A stretch of DNA of 64,000 nt from the NCBI RefSeq assembly GCF_050003625.1, contig NC_134398.1:82120003-82184002 (forward strand), read 5' to 3'. The notes beneath the pieces were generated by a model that searched no databases, was not told the DNA's origin, and saw only the letters and a program-made list of their open reading frames with translations. The stretch comes from Haematobia irritans (taxonomy: Eukaryota; Arthropoda; Insecta; Diptera; Muscidae). The translations under genes were made by a program, and so were the position numbers. Positions 10,660 to 20,222 of the stretch are shown one piece after another (within the stretch, counting starts at the first letter, position 1; every line of letters starts with the position of its first letter).

Positions 10660-11392
10660 AATGGAAAAATTAGAAATGCGTGCTGTCATTAAATATTTAA
10701 ATAAAAAAGTTTATCGGGACAAGAAATTCATAATGATATTGTGAATGTATTAGGTGAAAGTGCTCCTTCATATGCAACAGTAAAAAATTGGGTTGCTGAA
10801 TTTAAACGTGGTCGTACAAGCACTATACTCCAGAGACAAAAGAACAATCCAAACAATGGACTGAAGCTGGAGGAAGTGCCACAAAGAAGCAAAAACAATT
10901 CAATCGGCTGGAAAGGTTATGGCAACGGGTTTTTGGGACTTCAAAGGTATTTTATTGATTGACTATCTGCAAAAGGGTAAAACAATAAATTCAGAGTACT
11001 ATTGCAACCTTTTGGATCAATTAAATGTACAAATTCGAGAAAAACGTCCTGGCTTACAACAAAAAAAAAAATAATAATTTTTCATCAAACCAACGCACCA
11101 GCGCACAAGAGTATTTTAACAATGGCTAAAATCAACGAATTAAAGTACGAGTTGCTTGACCACCCACCTTATTCTCCTGATTTAGCTCCCAGTGATTTTT
11201 ACTTGTTCCCAAATCTAAAAAAATTCCTTGCTGGCAAGCGTTTTACCTCAAATGAAGATGCAATTACAGTTGTAAACCACTATTTTGAAGACCTTGAGGA
11301 AAACTATTTTAATCAAGGGATAGAATTGCTAGAAAAGCGTTAGGTTAGATTAGGATAGGTTAAAGTGGCAGCCCGAGAAAAGCGTCGGACTA
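10660..11392 (+). pseudogene. mariner (DD34D) transposase relic
   Basis: Three frame fragments on the plus strand: N-terminal helix-turn-helix (VLGESAPSYATVKNWVAEFK, 10741-10820), a middle piece (WDFKGILLIDYLQKGKTINS, about 10935-11000) and a C-terminal piece (HPPYSPDLAPSDFYLFPNLK). The second catalytic Asp is replaced: HQTNAPAH where HQDNAPAH is expected. The T-to-D distance still matches DD34D. Frameshifts and an internal deletion make it inactive. A 36-bp LINE tail sits in its last codons. Confidence 0.82.
11340..11375 (-). mobile_element. 36-bp LINE 3'-end insertion
   Basis: Minus-strand sequence matches the last bases of the I/LOA-type LINE (CGGGCTGCCACTTTAACC followed by CCTAA-like repeats). 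It is flanked by perfect AGAAAAGCG copies at 11331-11339 and 11376-11384, a 9-bp target duplication. Removing it restores the mariner reading. Confidence 0.8.
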
Positions 11393-11395
11393 AGT

Positions 11396-12207
11396 GTATT
11401 CACCCTCAAAAAAAATCGCTTCTCTAACATATGTTCCAAACATATTTTGCAGGAAACACATATATTATTGGATACTGCAGAAACATTAATATGTTTGTTT
11501 TATCTGAGCGTATTATATGTTTGGAAGCATTTTGAGTCCAAAAATAGTATATGTTTGGAAGAATTCCCCAAAGAAGATTGTGCTCATTCCCTCACATAAT
11601 TTTCACTACCACGAAATTTTTGAGTTCTTCGCATCTTTTTCTGTAATACAAATATGCTGTTTTTTCTTTCAAATGTCTATTCTCTTGGTTCCGAATGTAT
11701 ATTCTCTTTATTCTGAATACTCATTCTAATATTCAAATTAAATAGTAATTAGACTTAAGCATATAAAATTTTTGGCCTTATCATGAAACAGTTTTCCGAA
11801 CCAACATACAAGCGGTTTCACAGAAATTGCTCTCATTTCATTCTATCGCTGTGTTATGTTGATATCTTTTTATTCAACCATCCCGGTTTCCATCTCTATT
11901 TATTTCTCTATACTAACTCTCTCTCTCTCTCTCTCTGGCGCTCTTTGAATAAAGTATCACAACATATATATGTTTACTCGAAATTTGTAAATTTATATAT
12001 GTTTACATTCACACATATTATTTTTATGAAACATTCATGCCCCAAACATAATATATTCTAACATATTAACATATGTGTCCCAAACATTTTGTGTTAGTTT
12101 AGGAACATTACATGTTTGCACTTAAATATATTGTGTTTAAAAATTGTGCCCGAAACACATTTTGTTTATATCGGAACATATTAAAAACATATTTTTCTAA
12201 CAGTGTT
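11396..12207 (+). mobile_element. family-A MITE copy 2 (short form)
   Basis: Begins CACCCTCAAAAAAAATCGCT and ends CATATTTTTCTAACAGTG. Compared with the copy at 44028 it lacks the middle with the tRNA-like core. It contains a short CT microsatellite (about 11920-11936). Confidence 0.8.
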
Positions 12208-12317
12208 GAAGTTTCAGGAGATTATATTGAAAAATAAAAATATTTTTGAAAAACTAACTATTCTCTTTCATTGATAGGCTAAGAAGTTTCCGAACCGCCC
12301 TCGTATAAGGACCTAAA

Positions 12318-13106
12318 GATCTGGAACTTCGAATAGCGAAAAGATTACCTGATCACTGTAGTGTTTTTCAGGCTGAAATATTAGCAATAAGAGAAGTGGT
12401 GAATTGGCTGAGAAGTAATGCTCCAAGCAATATTGGCATTAATATATACTCAGACAGTCAACCTGCAATAAAATCCTTGGACTCTGTGTTCCTCAACTCG
12501 AAAACGGCCATCGACTGCCGCAAATCTCTCAATGAGATGGCTGAGCAGCACAATATTCACCTAATATGGGTGTCTGGCCATAGGAACATACCGGGGAACT
12601 GCGAAGCAGATGAGCTAGCAAGGCTAGGAACTACCTTACATATTCCAGGGGAACTAGAATCTGTTGGTATGCCTCTGGCTACCTGCAAGCTCTTACTGCG
12701 TGAGAAGGCTGTCATGATGGCAAATGTTCGATGGGAGAATTGTAAGGGTTGTAACGACACCAAGCAAATATGGCCCCATTTAAACTTAAACCGCACACTA
12801 GATATGCTAGTGTTCTCGAGACGCCAGATATCACTCCTGATATCTGCTATAACGGGTCGCTGCCTGATAGGCGATTTTGCAAAAACTATTGGTGCGAAGT
12901 ATAATGACTATTGTATGAGCTGTCATGATGCGGAGGAAAAGGAATCAATAAGACACCTCTTGTGTGAGTGTCCTGCATTTTGTGTAAGGCGTAAGCAAAT
13001 CTTAGGGGCATATAGCTTCAGATTACTGGCGGACCTGGAATACGTTAACTTAAGCAGTCTGCTAATGTTTTTGGAACAATCTGGTTGGTTCAACAGAAGA
13101 AAATAA
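12318..13106 (+). CDS. LINE ORF2 C-terminus: RNase H and Cys/His tail, truncated
   Basis: Open from the truncation point to TAA at 13104-13106. It shows RNase H blocks (INIYSDSQPAIKSL with its Asp, HLIWVSGHRNIPGNCEADEL with His and Asp) and a C-terminal CMSCHDAEEKES..HLLCECPAF, a Cys/His motif common after RNase H in this LINE group. No start codon of its own; 236 codons from the first ATG at 12396. It is about 90% or more similar to the C-terminus at 54246-55034. Confidence 0.9.
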   Translation, partial: DLELRIAKRLPDHCSVFQAEILAIREVVNWLRSNAPSNIGINIYSDSQPAIKSLDSVFLNSKTAIDCRKSLNEMAEQHNIHLIWVSGHRNIPGNCEADELARLGTTLHIPGELESVGMPLATCKLLLREKAVMMANVRWENCKGCNDTKQIWPHLNLNRTLDMLVFSRRQISLLISAITGRCLIGDFAKTIGAKYNDYCMSCHDAEEKESIRHLLCECPAFCVRRKQILGAYSFRLLADLEYVNLSSLLMFLEQSGWFNRRK

Positions 13107-13243
13107 TCGAGAAGGTTCAACGGTTATAACTAGAAGTGCCCATATGTAATAGGTACTTTTAGTTAATGTGGTATCACAATGGACTGAATAGTCTAAGTGA
13201 GCCTGAATCTTAATCGGGCTGCCACTTTAACCTAACCTAACCT
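12318..13243 (+). mobile_element. 5'-truncated I/LOA-type LINE copy
   Basis: Plus-strand 3' part of the LINE family, from inside RNase H to the tail TTTAACCTAACCTAACCTAA. It is flanked by identical 11-bp copies AAGGACCTAAA (12307-12317 and 13244-13254). It lies in the last exon of the minus-strand gene. Confidence 0.93.
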
Positions 13244-13857
13244 AAGGACCTAAAAGAGGATACATTAAACGGCATTGTAGGAATATCGAATAGTCCATTG
13301 CCTAATTTGGACATAAACTGATCGTCATAGGCCTTTATGCCCTATTTTTGGAATAATGCAATGAAATGACCGGCAATAAATAAAATAAACATATTAAAAA
13401 GCACAATATAGATAATTTTAAAGTTAACACCATGTAATGAAATATGATTTTTTAATTCTTCATTTTAGCTTGTAACTTACTATATTTGGGGGCATTTTAT
13501 CAAATGGTGTAAGGAATTCAACTTTTCTTTGGAAAACGTATCTCATAAAATTTGTACCTGAAACAATTAAAGAAATAATGAAGTATTCTATATAAACTCA
13601 TAAAAGTGTGTTGTTACCGATGTGAAGGGTATAACAAAATAAATATTCTAGTTGAAAGAAAGCCAAATTTTTAATATAAAACTTACCAATTCTCTATTAA
13701 ATTGTACGCTGAGGGGAAATATAAAAAGTCGTCCAAATTTATTTGGGTTACTCTGAAATTAAATATTTATTTTTTACATTAAATAAAATTATTAAATAGG
13801 TTTACATAAAATCTAATGAAAAAAAATATGCATAAAAAAACCAAATATTCTGGTTAA

Positions 13858-14138
13858 CCCTAGACAGTCATCATTCGCCAAACTGACGACACGTAATTTC
13901 ATTTTCGATTTAAAATGCAGTTTAGTCTACTGGGAAATGGTAAATTTAAGTTATACTAATTAGACCGTTTTATGAATTTTTGTTTTATACTAATTAAAAC
14001 CAAATTGAATAAGAAAATAAATTCAATTTTGGTTCACTTTTTCGCTCACGATGAAAATTATAGCGTCTTGAAATGAGCCGTCGTCAAAATGACGAAGGAT
14101 GACGTTAATGTACAAAAAATAAGGATGACTGTCCAGGG
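13858..14138. mobile_element. piggyBac-type MITE (281 bp)
   Basis: Ends CCCTAGACAGTCATC and the complement of CCCTGGACAGTCATCC, flanked on both sides by TTAA (13854-13857, 14139-14142). TTAA duplication plus CCC-starting ends is the piggyBac signature. No coding. It lies in an intron of the unrecognised gene. Confidence 0.85.
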
Positions 14139-14163
14139 TTAAAAGAAAGAAAAAGATTCCTTA

Positions 14164-14685
14164 CACAGAAAAAATATCACCAAAATATTTCCAATTAAAA
14201 AGTTAATTGAAGTTGAATGTTTTCCCAATTAATAAATTAATTGATACAATTAACTTTTTAATCAAGATAGAAACATGAAGTTAATTAAGTCAATGATTGA
14301 AAATTTTAAAATTTTTAATTAAAAAATTAATTGATACAGTTAACGTTTTAATCAAATTCGGAAGTCTAAGTCAGTTAAAAAAAGTGATAATCCATAATCC
14401 AAATAAAAACTCTAAGCCAATTCAGAAAGTAATTGAAAATAGTTACCTTTTTAAATAAAAAAATAATTGCGGTTTGCATTCAAAATCAATTAAATTCTTA
14501 ATTGAATCTATTAAAAAATTAATTGAAATTTGCAAATGAAATCAATTAATTTTTTAATCAAGAATTTTTTCCATGCCCAATTAAAACTGTGATTGATACT
14601 ATCATTTTCGTGATTGAAGACATTTCAATTAAAAAATTAATTGGAGCAATTAATTTCGTGATTAAATCAGAATTTTTTTTTTGTG
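14164..14685. mobile_element. family-C MITE copy 1
   Basis: Ends CACAGAAAAAATATCACC and AATTTTTTTTTTGTG, flanked by TA (14162-14163, 14686-14687). The interior is packed with TTAATTGA and its complement, so it folds extensively. It interrupts a repeated exon unit. Confidence 0.8.
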
Positions 14686-14882
14686 TACCAATTCACTATT
14701 AAATTGAAATTAAATATTTGTCTTTTACATTAAAAATATTACATTGCTTTCCAAAAAAAAATGATTAAAGAAATACTAAAATAAGGTATTAAAAACATTA
14801 ATTTTGATGATAAAAAGGTCATAAAAATTTAAATATTCTAGTTGAAAGAAATCCAATTTTTAAAAGAAAACTTACCAATTCT

Positions 14883-14954
14883 CTTATCACAATGGACTGA
14901 ATAGTCTAAGTGAGCCTGAATCTTAATCGGGCTGCCACTTTAACCTTTTAACCT
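14883..14954 (+). mobile_element. 72-bp LINE 3'-end insertion
   Basis: Matches the last ~70 bases of the I/LOA-type LINE (ATCACAATGGACTGAATAG to the TTAACC tail), flanked by AATTCT at 14877-14882 and 14955-14960. It lies inside a repeated exon copy. Confidence 0.82.
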
Positions 14955-15252
14955 AATTCTCTATTTTTTAAATTTGTTGGAATCCATCTGGAGTTGCTCT
15001 GAAATTAAATATTGCTTTTACAACAAAGAAAACATTAAACTGGTTTCCAAAAAAAAAATAATTAACAAATAATAATATACATAAAAATATTCTTTTTAAA
15101 AGAAATCCAATTAATAAAATACTTACCAATTTATGACTATACTATACGCTGAGATATAACAAAAATTTTCCAAATTCATCTGGAAGTGAATATTAATTTT
15201 TTACATTGAATAATAAAAATGTCAATACACTTTCAACAAATTTCCTAAATAT

Positions 15253-15534
15253 ATGGGAATTTTCCTCTTAAGAACGTGAACTAAGGGTCTTGAACCAAAT
15301 AAGTTCTAACACAACACTTTAATATAAAGAATTAACATTTATTAATAAAAAAAACATGAAAGAAAGTAAATTTAAATGAAAAAATTAAATGATTGTTTTC
15401 GTCTTAAAATCGCGTCGTCTCTTCGGTAGCGCGTCCTCTTCTCGACTGACTTCTCTCTTCTTCTTTGCAACTTTAATAGCGAATTCCTTTTGTTCTTAGA
15501 GTTGCCATTTCTCCCTTAAATATCGGATCCCACA
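15253..15534 (-). repeat. 3' LTR of the intact gypsy
   Basis: 282 bp, minus-strand ends TGTGGGATCC and TTCCCAT. Identical by eye to 20246-20527. The last 19 bases of the gag-pol frame, including the stop at 15516-15518, lie inside it. AATAAA for 3' processing is present on the minus strand (about 15342). Confidence 0.93.
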
Positions 15535-18500
15535 TTTCGGCCCTCCTGCATTGAATTCGTCTCGAATTCATCGTCGTCTTGATGCAATCCCCACGGCTTG
15601 AGGTATTGGGCACACGTTGTTGTATTTCGGGGTCCTTCAGAATTACCCACCTTGCTCACGTCGTAAGTATCGTTGACCTTGACCTTCGCCACTTCATAAG
15701 GTCCGTAGTACTTTTGTTTGAGTTTAAGACCTGGTCCAAACTGTGTCCTCTTAGCAGCGACTAGATCTCCGATATTGTACTTTGTTGCTTGCTTTCGTCG
15801 TAAGTTGTAACCTTTCAGGTTCTCTTCTTGAATCTTCAGAATCTGCTTCTTTGCGTTGCTTCGCAATTCTTCTCTTTGTGTATTAAAATGTTTAACCATT
15901 TCATCGTCCATCAATTTCTTTATGTGTAATTGATCTGATGTTCGCATCTTCGTTCCGATCAAAAGTTCAAATGGTGTACATTGTATACTTCTTGAAAATG
16001 TCGAATTCATGGATTGTTGTACCTGGTGTAGGTACTTATACCATTTCGTTGGATCTTCTACGCTTAACTTTGCCAATACTGATGTTATCACTGCATTCAT
16101 CCTTTCTACTTGTCCGTTGGCTCTTGGTAGACCCGTCGTGATTAGAATGTGTTGAATGCTTTCTGATTCGCAATACCTCTTAAATTCGTCAGAGGTAAAC
16201 GCTGTCCCTCGATCGGATATTATTCGCATTGGGTTTCCAAAAACGGTACTCTGCATCGTCAACTTGGCTATCACTTCGCTTGAAGTTGTACTTTTGGTTC
16301 CATAAAGCCAACAAAATTTTGTGAACGCATCTACTACCACAAAGATATGCTTATATTGTTTGTTGGTTGACTCTAAGGGACCTAGATGATCTACATGGTA
16401 AGTATGCAACGGCTCATCATACTTGTGGTGTGGATGTAATTCACCTTCCTGCCTTCCTCGTTTTCTGTTGATAATGATACACTTTACGCAGTTGTCGATA
16501 TGATGCTTAATCTTTTCGTCCATTTTCGGCATATAATATTCTCGACGCAACAATTCTTTTACTTTCTTCGCTGCAAAATGTCCATTCTCATGTGCTTTGC
16601 GGATCACTTCTCTTTGCATTGCTTTTGGAACGACTATTACCTCACAGTCATCTACTATTTTATATAAGATGTCGCCTTTCATTATATATCCGTCGAACTC
16701 GTCTTGTTCTTTAAGAATGTGAATAATAGGTTTCAATTCATCGTCGTTATTTTGGGAATTTCGCAATCTAGATACAATATTATCTTCGGCTATCATCATT
16801 ACAGGATGTCTACTCAAAAAATCGACATGCCTCATGCGAGTTCCTGCTCTGTGTTCCACCTCGTAGTCAAACTCCTGGAGTAGCAGTATCCACCTTGCCA
16901 CTCTTGTGCATAGATCCTTCTTTTCAAGCGTCTTGGTGAAAGCGTTACAATCAGTCACAATTTTGAAATGAATTCCTAGAAGATATACGCGGAACTTCTT
17001 CAAGGCTTCCACAACAGCTAATATTTCAAGTTCGTAACTGCTGTACTTTCTCTCCGCCTCAGATGTTTTTCGACTCATGTAATACACAGGATGAAGCTGA
17101 CCATCGCTCGGTAACTTTTGCATCAGAATTGCACCGTATCCGTCTATTGAAGCATCAGTGCGCAACTCGGTTGGATAATCTTGGTTAAAAATACTCAATA
17201 CCGGAGTATTGCATAAAATATCCTTTAAATCATTAAATGCCTCAATTTCTCGACTACCCATCTCAAATGTAGCATTGTTTTTGGTCATGTCAGATAATGG
17301 TTTAGCTATGATGGAAAAGTTTGGAATAAATCTTCGCAGGTATCCAGCTAATCCCATGAAACCTTGTAGCTGTCTTAAATTCGTTGGAACTGGAAACTTA
17401 ATTACGGCATTCACCTTTGCCGGGTTCGGAGATATCTTTCCGTCTTCTATAACGAAACCCAAAAATTCGATTTGCTTCTTGAGAAACTTGCACTTCTTAA
17501 GGTTCAATTCGAGTCCATATTCTCGACAAAGTTGAATTACAGTCATTAAGTTTTCTACGGCCTCATTTTCGTCAGATCCAGGTATGATAATATCATCTAC
17601 GTAGGGTAGAGCAATTCCCTTACGCGTCGTCTCTCTAAATATGGCATTGATATATCTCTGGAAAACCGCTGGAGAATTAGATAGACCAAATGGTACTTTT
17701 CTAAATTGATACTGTCCATTATGGGTTACGAAAGAAGTAAACTTCCTACTCGTTTCTGCGACAGAAACATGGAAAAATCCATTTTTCAGATCTAATGTAC
17801 TAAAAACCTTCGCATTCTGGAGTCGATCCAGTTGGTCCTCGATCAGGGGTAAGGGGAATCGATCTTTAACAATGACTTTGTTTATGCGGCGATAGTCTAC
17901 GCAGAGTCTGGAAGAACCATCACGCTTTTTAACAAGAACTACTGCGCTACTGTACTCAGAATCGGATTCCTCTATAATTCCATCTCTTAGCCACTGTTCC
18001 ACCTGATTGTCAACTAAGCACCTTTCTATAAATGGAAGTCTTCTAGGACGTGTCGCTATTGGTGTGTCGTCTTCCAAAACGATATTCATTTCTACATTTA
18101 CAGACTTACATTTTTCCGGTTTATACTCCTTTATGATTTTCTCGACTTTGTTTCTTGCGTCTGTAGTTGCCATTTCGCCTATATCCAAAGATTCAACTTC
18201 TACACAGCCTATTCTCATCAAAGGAAAATTCTCGTTCCCAGAGTCTATTTTCCGAATGACAATACCGGTCGGCCGTATAACCACTTCAGCTTGTGAGAAA
18301 AAGTTTTCACCAATTATCAGATCAACGTTTATAGAGTCTTGTGGCACTACTACAAATTTCACATCGTATTGTTCGTCGTCAATTATGACTGTCTTCTCAA
18401 ATTGTCCAATGGGTTTAATTTTTGCACAACCAAAACCAATTAAATAAAAATTACATTTGCAAAGATTCGCGTCAGAAATATTTTTGAAAACTTTCTCCGT

Positions 18501-19886
18501 CATTATATTAAATTTGCTTCCGGTATCTATCAATGCTATATATTCACGATTATCTATTTTCACCGTTTTGTTCATTATTTCATCCGCTTTTAACAACCGA
18601 GTATTGGATAATTGTGAATCTTTAGTGTTACACTGTGTCGCTATATGGCCAAATTGGGTGCACTTAAAACATTTTACACCTTTATCCTTATCTTTACATT
18701 CGTTTGATTTGTGACCTTTGGCACCACAGTTATAGCAAACAAGTTCTTTTTTGTTAACACGGTTACCGTCGCTTTTCTTCTTATCAGATTTTTGAATAAT
18801 CACTCTCGAGTTATTCTCACCTTTTGATTTCTCGCGGAATGTTTCATATACGGATAGTTTTTCTTTAAATTCACGCATATTTTTTGCACCATATAACATC
18901 GACTTATTTAAATCATCGATACCGTCGATAACATACTGGATTATTGAGCCCTCCTCAACTGAGCCTCTGCTTGCTATTTCTTTAACGTTGAAAAAGTACT
19001 CAAAAACACTCTCTCCTTTTTTCATCTTTCTTTCAGAAAGTTGTTTGTGTATTTGCGCACTATTTGTCTTTCTGGAAAATTCGTCAATGAGTGCGGCTCT
19101 CAATTTTGTCCACGATGTTATGCCCCTCTCGCTTTGGACAAACAATTTTGCCAGACCACACAATGATTTTTTTGCAAACACAAACAATTGAAAGCTATCC
19201 CATTGCATTATTGCTGCAGTCTCCTCTAATTCGGTTACCCAAACTTCAATTGTTGGTATACCCGTGCCATCAAATTGTCTAATCGAGTCTTCAATGTCGC
19301 GAAAATTCAATGTAAATCTTGGTGTTGGTGTTTGTTTTGTTTTTGGTTCGCTTACACATATACCCCTAGCTGCATTGCCGCTCTCAAAAGTAGTTGAGAA
19401 AAAGCTTTCGTTGTGTTGGTCTCCGTCTTGCGTCGTCATTATGCCCTGAGCCTGTCGTTGGTTTATTTCTAATTTCATATTTGCACACTCTTCGTCTTGA
19501 TCATCGTCTTCTTCGTTTTCTGCATCCTCATTAACACCGTCTGTGTCTGATGCCAGTAAACAACCCTTCCTTAAATTCTTGAAAATATGTAGCATCAAAT
19601 CGTCTGCTCTGTAACTGATGCCCAACAAGTTGCAAATAGAAATCAGATCTGCCGACGTCAAATTCTCTCTCACATAGGCAGCTTTCTTTTCATACATAGG
19701 AGCATTTTCGTCGTAATCGAAACCTTCGAATACTCTCAACCGCTGTCGGTTCGATCTATCACCTTCTTTCTCAAACACTAGCTTATGTAAAGCTACAACA
19801 ACTTCTCTTCTGCTTCTACGAATGTTCTCACGCACACAATCAAACATACCCAAACTAGCCATTGTTTGTTTTATTTCGGCTAACAC
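15516..19886 (-). CDS. Gag-Pol polyprotein, single frame, 1456 residues
   Basis: ATG at 19884-19886 is the first in the frame and follows a 360-base leader. Order of domains: Gag (1-370, acidic stretch near 120-135); two CCHC knuckles CYNCGAKGHKSNEC (~381) and CFKCTQFGHIATQC (~404); aspartic protease IALIDTGSKFN (~451); reverse transcriptase VVLVKKRDGSSRLCVDYRRI (~655), DLKNGFFHV, active site LPYVDDIII (~760); RNase H ELRTDASIDGYGAIL (~905); integrase HHCC (HENGH ~1094 to CVKC) and DDE core with Asp in YHVDHLGPL (~1163), Asp in IISDRGTAF (~1224), Glu in NGQVERMN (~1259); C-terminal tail with GPYEVAKV. All catalytic residues are present and there is no internal stop. Gag and Pol share one frame, so no frameshift is needed. 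Lineage within Ty3/gypsy is not assigned. Confidence 0.95.
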   Translation of the reverse strand: MLAEIKQTMASLGMFDCVRENIRRSRREVVVALHKLVFEKEGDRSNRQRLRVFEGFDYDENAPMYEKKAAYVRENLTSADLISICNLLGISYRADDLMLHIFKNLRKGCLLASDTDGVNEDAENEEDDDQDEECANMKLEINQRQAQGIMTTQDGDQHNESFFSTTFESGNAARGICVSEPKTKQTPTPRFTLNFRDIEDSIRQFDGTGIPTIEVWVTELEETAAIMQWDSFQLFVFAKKSLCGLAKLFVQSERGITSWTKLRAALIDEFSRKTNSAQIHKQLSERKMKKGESVFEYFFNVKEIASRGSVEEGSIIQYVIDGIDDLNKSMLYGAKNMREFKEKLSVYETFREKSKGENNSRVIIQKSDKKKSDGNRVNKKELVCYNCGAKGHKSNECKDKDKGVKCFKCTQFGHIATQCNTKDSQLSNTRLLKADEIMNKTVKIDNREYIALIDTGSKFNIMTEKVFKNISDANLCKCNFYLIGFGCAKIKPIGQFEKTVIIDDEQYDVKFVVVPQDSINVDLIIGENFFSQAEVVIRPTGIVIRKIDSGNENFPLMRIGCVEVESLDIGEMATTDARNKVEKIIKEYKPEKCKSVNVEMNIVLEDDTPIATRPRRLPFIERCLVDNQVEQWLRDGIIEESDSEYSSAVVLVKKRDGSSRLCVDYRRINKVIVKDRFPLPLIEDQLDRLQNAKVFSTLDLKNGFFHVSVAETSRKFTSFVTHNGQYQFRKVPFGLSNSPAVFQRYINAIFRETTRKGIALPYVDDIIIPGSDENEAVENLMTVIQLCREYGLELNLKKCKFLKKQIEFLGFVIEDGKISPNPAKVNAVIKFPVPTNLRQLQGFMGLAGYLRRFIPNFSIIAKPLSDMTKNNATFEMGSREIEAFNDLKDILCNTPVLSIFNQDYPTELRTDASIDGYGAILMQKLPSDGQLHPVYYMSRKTSEAERKYSSYELEILAVVEALKKFRVYLLGIHFKIVTDCNAFTKTLEKKDLCTRVARWILLLQEFDYEVEHRAGTRMRHVDFLSRHPVMMIAEDNIVSRLRNSQNNDDELKPIIHILKEQDEFDGYIMKGDILYKIVDDCEVIVVPKAMQREVIRKAHENGHFAAKKVKELLRREYYMPKMDEKIKHHIDNCVKCIIINRKRGRQEGELHPHHKYDEPLHTYHVDHLGPLESTNKQYKHIFVVVDAFTKFCWLYGTKSTTSSEVIAKLTMQSTVFGNPMRIISDRGTAFTSDEFKRYCESESIQHILITTGLPRANGQVERMNAVITSVLAKLSVEDPTKWYKYLHQVQQSMNSTFSRSIQCTPFELLIGTKMRTSDQLHIKKLMDDEMVKHFNTQREELRSNAKKQILKIQEENLKGYNLRRKQATKYNIGDLVAAKRTQFGPGLKLKQKYYGPYEVAKVKVNDTYDVSKVGNSEGPRNTTTCAQYLKPWGLHQDDDEFETNSMQEGRNVGSDI
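15535..15550 (-). promoter_or_regulatory. polypurine tract
   Basis: On the minus strand AGGAGGGCCGAAA directly precedes the 3' LTR, the expected place and composition for second-strand priming. Confidence 0.6.
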
Positions 19887-20051
19887 TCCTCCAAATTCAA
19901 ATTCTCAACGGTCAAAGCTATGTCTTATTGTACGTCGCGTATATTTCGTTTTGCTTATACACCATCAAAGAATTTGTCTTACACACTATTGCCGAATTTA
20001 ACAAAGTTCTGTTCACTGTGTTTGTGAATATGTTTTCCTTTTCTTTTTGTG

Positions 20052-20185
20052 TTTTGTCTAGGGTATAGTCAATGTCTTAGAATTTCATCACTTTTTATTT
20101 TCCTTTGTTTTTTTTTCTCTTTTTTTTTTCTTGTCTAGGGTATAGTCAACGGCTTAGAATTTCATCACTTTTTATTTATTTATCC
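20052..20185. repeat. direct repeat in the gypsy leader
   Basis: TGTCTAGGGTATAGTCAA followed by TTAGAATTTCATCACTTTTT occurs twice, starting about 20056 and 20133 (two or three mismatches), separated by a T-rich stretch. It lies between the primer-binding site and gag. Confidence 0.85.
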
Positions 20186-20222
20186 GTTTTTTATCCAGGC
20201 AAACCTCCGAAGAATTTGGAAG

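Larger units (their letters stand above)
12279..13341 (-). pseudogene. last exon of the unrecognised gene, split by a LINE
   Basis: Acceptor CCAAAAATAG ends at 13342. The frame GIKAYDDQFMSKLGNGLFDI then PTMPFNVSSF runs to the insertion point. With the LINE (12318-13243) and one 11-bp target copy removed, host bases number 126, or 41 codons plus a TAG at 12279-12281, ending RSLYEGGSETS. In the genome as it stands the frame reads into the LINE tail and stops at once (RSLG then stop). No homology search was possible. Confidence 0.55.
12279..15179 (-). pseudogene. Unrecognised host gene: 3' exons, disrupted
   Basis: Minus-strand exon-like pieces bounded by consensus splice signals: an array of related exons (15127-15179, 14876-14998, 14688-14715, 13687-13752), an exon at 13481-13557, and a last exon at 13341 down to 12279 cut by a LINE. 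In the TGG-joining frame the 66-bp exon reads QINLDDFLYFPSAYNLIENW across the junction, and the copy at 15127 reads QMNLENF..SAYSIVINW, so this frame seems conserved. The next exon starts in that frame (YKFYEIRFPKK) but hits TGA; its other frame (KVEFLTPFDKMPPNI) joins the last exon in phase. One indel in an A run near 13520 would explain this. I do not recognise the family; upstream exons are not seen. Confidence 0.5.
13687..15179 (-). repeat. tandem exon-intron units (about four diverged copies)
   Basis: Four minus-strand blocks share an acceptor (TTTAATTTCAG), an exon ending GAATTG or AAATTG, and a donor GTAAGT followed by a CTTTCAAC-like intron start. Exon lengths are 66 (13687-13752), about 28 with lost acceptor (14688-14715), 45 after removing a LINE tail (14876-14998) and 53 (15127-15179). 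Natural spacing is about 190 bp without insertions. Two units are split by TEs. Confidence 0.6.

Noticed and set aside
13225..13254. Telomeric TTAGG repeats
   Set aside because: Only two to four units, always at the 3' end of the same LINE and next to a target duplication.
15579..19449. Several plus-strand frames of 60-146 codons
   Set aside because: Antisense shadows of the gag-pol frame.
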